Shown here piece by piece: positions 5,016-7,659 of a stretch of 7,659 nucleotides of DNA; positions within the stretch are counted from its first letter, which is position 1, and each line of letters opens with the position of its first letter. Location: NCBI GenBank assembly GCA_008975185.1, contig BFAU01000233.1:1-7659 (forward strand). Direction: 5' to 3'. A model generated the notes under the pieces. The model was not told the DNA's origin and did no database searches. It saw only the letters and a program-made list of their open reading frames with translations. This DNA comes from a bacterium MnTg04 (GTDB taxonomy: Bacteria; Pseudomonadota; Gammaproteobacteria; Steroidobacterales; MnTg04). Made by a program: the position numbers and the translations under genes.

Positions 5016-6230
5016 TTGGCGAATTCCGGACAAAACAATCGGGTCGTTTCGGGTATCAGACCGACGGGCGGGACCCACCTGGGCAATTACCATGGCGCGT
5101 TGAAAAACTGGGTCGCCCTGCAGCACGAATACGAATGCTATTTTTTTATCGCTGACTGGCACGCGCTGACCACCCATTATGACGATACGGCCGATCTGGA
5201 TAATTATACCCAGGAAATCATCATCGATTGGCTGGCGGCCGGCCTGAACCCGAGCATGTGCACGATGTTTATTCAGTCACGGGTTGTCGAACACGCCGAA
5301 TTACACCTGCTGCTGTCGATGATGACGCCGTTGAGCTGGCTGGAACGTGTGCCGACGTACAAAGACCAGCAGGAAAAACTCAAGAAAAAAGACCTCTCTA
5401 CCTACGGGTTCCTGGGCTATCCGCTGCTGCAAAGCGCGGATATCCTGTTGTACCGGCCTGCCTTTGTCCCGGTCGGCGGCGACCAGGTCGCCCACGTAGA
5501 AATCACTCGGGAAATTGCCCGGCGCTTTAACCACCTGTTCGGTCGCGAGCCGGGGTTTGAAGGCAAGGCCAATGATGCAGTCCGGAAACTGGGCGGCAAG
5601 AACGCGAAACTGTACCGGCAGATGCGCAGGAACTACCAGGAAAAGGGCGAGCTGGAGGCACTGGAAAAGGGCAAGGCGATCGTCATGGATCATGCCAACC
5701 TGACCCTGGCGGACCGGGAACGGTTGCTGGGTTACCTCGAAGGCGGCGGGCGAAACATCCTCGTGGAGCCGGAGGCTTTGCTGACGCCGACGCCGAAAGT
5801 TCCCGGGCTGGACGGGCAGAAAATGTCCAAGTCGTACAACAACACGATTGGCTTGCGGGAAGACCCGGATTCGGTCGACAAGAAACTGCGGACCATGCAG
5901 ACCGATCCGGCAAGGAAACGGCGAACCGATCCGGGAACGCCGGAGAAATGCCCGGTCTGGGAGTTGCATAAAATATACTCTGACGAGCAGACCCTGGAAT
6001 GGGTGCAAGAGGGGTGTACGACCGCTGGAATCGGTTGTATCGATTGCAAGAAGAAGCTGATTGACCGGGTGGTGGCGGAAATCGAGGGAATGAGGGCGCG
6101 GGCCAGGGAATTTGAAGAAAATCCGGAATTCGTTCGCAGTATGATTGCCGAAGGATGCGAGGATGCGAGAGATGCGGCACGCGATACCATGGATGAAGTT
6201 CGCCAGGCCATGGGTCTGGACTACAAGTAG
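5016..6230 (+). CDS. trpS: Tryptophan--tRNA ligase (long form)
   Basis: A 404-aa class Ic aminoacyl-tRNA synthetase that charges tRNA-Trp with tryptophan using ATP in the cytoplasm. Near the N-terminus are SGIRPTGGTHLGNYHGAL (12–28, with the HIGH-like THLGN) and FFIADWHALT. The catalytic loop KMSKS is at 269–273, preceded by VPGLDGQ. The GGDQVAHVEITREIARRFN segment forms the tryptophan/AMP pocket region. Compared with the roughly 330-aa E. coli enzyme it carries an insertion between GREPGFEG and KMSKS (about 190–265), as in the longer Pseudomonas/Xanthomonas type. The C-terminal domain has GCIDCKK and helices for anticodon binding. A strong AGGAG supports the TTG start, an unusual codon that may limit expression. 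It lies in the same run as scpA, 12 nt downstream. Confidence 0.97.
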   Translation: MANSGQNNRVVSGIRPTGGTHLGNYHGALKNWVALQHEYECYFFIADWHALTTHYDDTADLDNYTQEIIIDWLAAGLNPSMCTMFIQSRVVEHAELHLLLSMMTPLSWLERVPTYKDQQEKLKKKDLSTYGFLGYPLLQSADILLYRPAFVPVGGDQVAHVEITREIARRFNHLFGREPGFEGKANDAVRKLGGKNAKLYRQMRRNYQEKGELEALEKGKAIVMDHANLTLADRERLLGYLEGGGRNILVEPEALLTPTPKVPGLDGQKMSKSYNNTIGLREDPDSVDKKLRTMQTDPARKRRTDPGTPEKCPVWELHKIYSDEQTLEWVQEGCTTAGIGCIDCKKKLIDRVVAEIEGMRARAREFEENPEFVRSMIAEGCEDARDAARDTMDEVRQAMGLDYK

Positions 6231-6242
6231 ACCGGGATTCCG

Positions 6243-7166
6243 ATGGAAGAGAAAAAACCTGATCTGAAACTGGTTCACAGCGGGCCGCCCCCTTTGCATG
6301 AGGGTGATGACGGTGGTACTCCGCAGCAAGGCGAAATGCCGTTCGCGGTAGTCCAGGGCGAGGCGGTTACCGAGTTGCCCAGGGATTTGTATATACCTCC
6401 CTATGCACTCGAAGTTTTCCTGGAGGCGTTCGAAGGTCCGCTTGACCTGCTGCTGTACCTGATCAAACGCCAGAACCTGGATATCCTGGATATTCCGATC
6501 GCCGAGATTACCCGCCAATACGTGGAGTACATCGAGCTGATGAAAGAGATTCAGCTCGAGCTGGCCGGCGAGTATCTCCTGATGGCGGCGATGCTGGCCG
6601 AAATCAAGTCGCGCATGCTGTTGCCGCGGCCCGTCGCAAGCGGCGACGAAGAAGACGATCCGCGGGCCGAGCTGGTCAGGAGGCTGCAGGAGTACGAAAG
6701 GTACAAGAAAGGGGCGGAAGAAATCAGCCGGATGCCGCGCATGGAGAGGGATATTTTTCAGGCTGAAGCGGAACTGGTCGACAAGAAAATCGTTCATGTG
6801 CTGCCGGACCTGGACCTGAAAGAACTGTTGGTCAGTTTGAAAGAGGTGCTGGCAAGGGCCGAGCATTTCGAGCATCACCTGATTTATCGAGAGGCGTTGT
6901 CGGTTCGGCAGCGAATGGGCGAGTTGCTGCTGACCATAAAAGGCGATGAATTTGTCGAGTTTTGCTGCTTGTTCGATCCGCGCGAGGGGCGCATGGGGAT
7001 CGTCGTGACTTTTCTCGCCCTGCTTGAGTTGTTAAAGGAGCGCCTGGTGGAGCTGGTGCAGGCGGAAAGCTTCGGGCAGATCCATGTCAAATCGGCAGTG
7101 GCGGAAACCGGCGCAAAGCTCGACCCGGACGAACAGGATGCCGATGACACTCGGGAGCAGGTCTGA
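6243..7166 (+). CDS. scpA: ScpA, kleisin subunit of SMC condensin
   Basis: A 307-aa segregation and condensation protein A. After a charged, proline-rich extension (1–50) comes the kleisin N-terminal domain, EAFEGPLDLLLYLIKRQNLD (61–80), which contacts the SMC neck, then IPIAEITRQYVEYIELM (84–100) and the helix LAGEYLLMAAMLAEIKSRMLLP (107–128). An acidic linker (132–140) is followed by RRLQEYERYKKGAE (146–159). The C-terminal winged helix (about 216–285) binds the SMC head. ScpA bridges the SMC dimer and with ScpB forms the bacterial condensin ring that organises and segregates the chromosome. The extension is longer than in Firmicutes ScpA (about 250 aa), as often seen in gammaproteobacteria. 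A GGGA sits 5 nt before the ATG. It is 4 nt upstream of scpB, its obligate partner. Confidence 0.96.
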   Translation: MEEKKPDLKLVHSGPPPLHEGDDGGTPQQGEMPFAVVQGEAVTELPRDLYIPPYALEVFLEAFEGPLDLLLYLIKRQNLDILDIPIAEITRQYVEYIELMKEIQLELAGEYLLMAAMLAEIKSRMLLPRPVASGDEEDDPRAELVRRLQEYERYKKGAEEISRMPRMERDIFQAEAELVDKKIVHVLPDLDLKELLVSLKEVLARAEHFEHHLIYREALSVRQRMGELLLTIKGDEFVEFCCLFDPREGRMGIVVTFLALLELLKERLVELVQAESFGQIHVKSAVAETGAKLDPDEQDADDTREQV

Positions 7167-7170
7167 AACA

Positions 7171-7659
7171 ATGGATGAAAAGCGAATAAAAAACATTATC
7201 GAGGCAGCATTAATGGCATCGGGCCAGCCGCTGAGCATCGACCGGCTGCTGGCGCTGTTTGAAGATGCCGACCGTCCGGAGCGAAAGACCATACGCGATG
7301 CGATAGAGAAGATTCAGGCGGACTATGCGGATCGCGGGATCAAGTTGAATGAAGTCGCCAGTGGCTATCGAATTCAAGTCAGGACGGCGTACAGCGAATG
7401 GGTGTCCCGCTTGTGGCAGGAGAGGCCGCCACGTTATTCACGCGCGCTAATGGAAACGATGGCGCTGATCGCCTACCGGCAACCGGTTACGCGCGGCGAA
7501 ATCGAGGAAATCCGCGGTGTCGGCGTCAGTACGAACATCATCAGGACGCTCCTGGAAAGAGGTTGGGCGCGAGTGGTTGGTCATCGGGATGTGCCGGGAA
7601 AACCGGAGATGTTCGGGACGACGCGCGAGTTTCTGGACTATTTTGATCTCAAAAGTCTT
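7171..7659 (+). CDS. scpB: ScpB, condensin accessory subunit (partial, runs off right edge)
   Basis: Open from ATG 7171 to the window end (163 codons, no stop). The first winged-helix domain (about 1–85) begins IKNIIEAALMASGQPLSIDRL; the second (about 92–160) contains ALMETMALIAYRQPVTRGEIEEIRGV, the most conserved ScpB segment, then VGHRDVPGKPEMFGTTREFLDYF. ScpB dimers bind the ScpA linker and regulate the SMC–ScpA ring. Usual family length is about 180–230 aa or more, so only the variable C-terminal tail is missing. It starts 4 nt after the scpA stop, with AGG 9 nt upstream; the two are almost certainly co-transcribed. Confidence 0.96.
   Translation, partial: MDEKRIKNIIEAALMASGQPLSIDRLLALFEDADRPERKTIRDAIEKIQADYADRGIKLNEVASGYRIQVRTAYSEWVSRLWQERPPRYSRALMETMALIAYRQPVTRGEIEEIRGVGVSTNIIRTLLERGWARVVGHRDVPGKPEMFGTTREFLDYFDLKSL

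Noticed and set aside
5301..6878. 525-codon antisense frame across trpS and scpA
   Set aside because: A shadow of high-GC coding on the opposite strand. It is rich in Arg/Gln/His/Phe, has no domain, and crosses two certain genes.

Overview
The window looks like a chromosomal segment from a gammaproteobacterium. Evidence is the conserved housekeeping order yciB(ispZ)–yciI–bolA on the minus strand, divergent from yciO–M50 protease–trpS–scpA–scpB on the plus strand, and a long-form (about 400 aa) tryptophanyl-tRNA synthetase of the Pseudomonas/Xanthomonas type. A DUF6502 gene with a secreted partner fits environmental lineages such as Woeseiaceae or Steroidobacteraceae, but the exact taxon is inference.

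Layout. Positions 1–997 (minus) hold the 5' part of a gene for an exported protein that ends, within the window, in about 15 perfect copies of a 9-residue repeat; it runs off the left edge. Its start overlaps by 23 nt the end of a DUF6502 gene (975–1859, minus), so the two form a coupled pair. A 416-bp spacer follows (1860–2275), with a candidate promoter and a 12-nt inverted repeat. At 2276–2367 (minus) the sequence has the full architecture of a stand-alone small RNA of about 92 nt: a perfect CRP-type half-site pair centred near -41.5, a TATAAA -10 box, a 10-bp 5' stem-loop, a pyrimidine-rich middle and an intrinsic terminator. This is the strongest candidate for something undescribed.

From 2516 to 3545 (minus) lies yciB – internally deleted yciI remnant – bolA. 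The plus-strand cluster starts at 3683. It encodes a YciO/Sua5-like protein, a membrane site-2-type metalloprotease, TrpS, and the condensin kleisin ScpA with its partner ScpB (cut by the right edge). The first two plus-strand genes lack Shine-Dalgarno sequences, and each has a -10-like hexamer exactly 6 nt before the ATG, which suggests leaderless transcripts. TrpS instead has a textbook AGGAG before a TTG start.

How they work together: the right half is housekeeping (translation, membrane proteolysis, chromosome segregation; BolA and YciB for stress, iron-sulfur and envelope roles). The left half is accessory: a secreted repeat protein with its DUF6502 partner, and next to them a probably cAMP-CRP-controlled small RNA. 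No tRNA, rRNA, insertion sequence or CRISPR array was seen.
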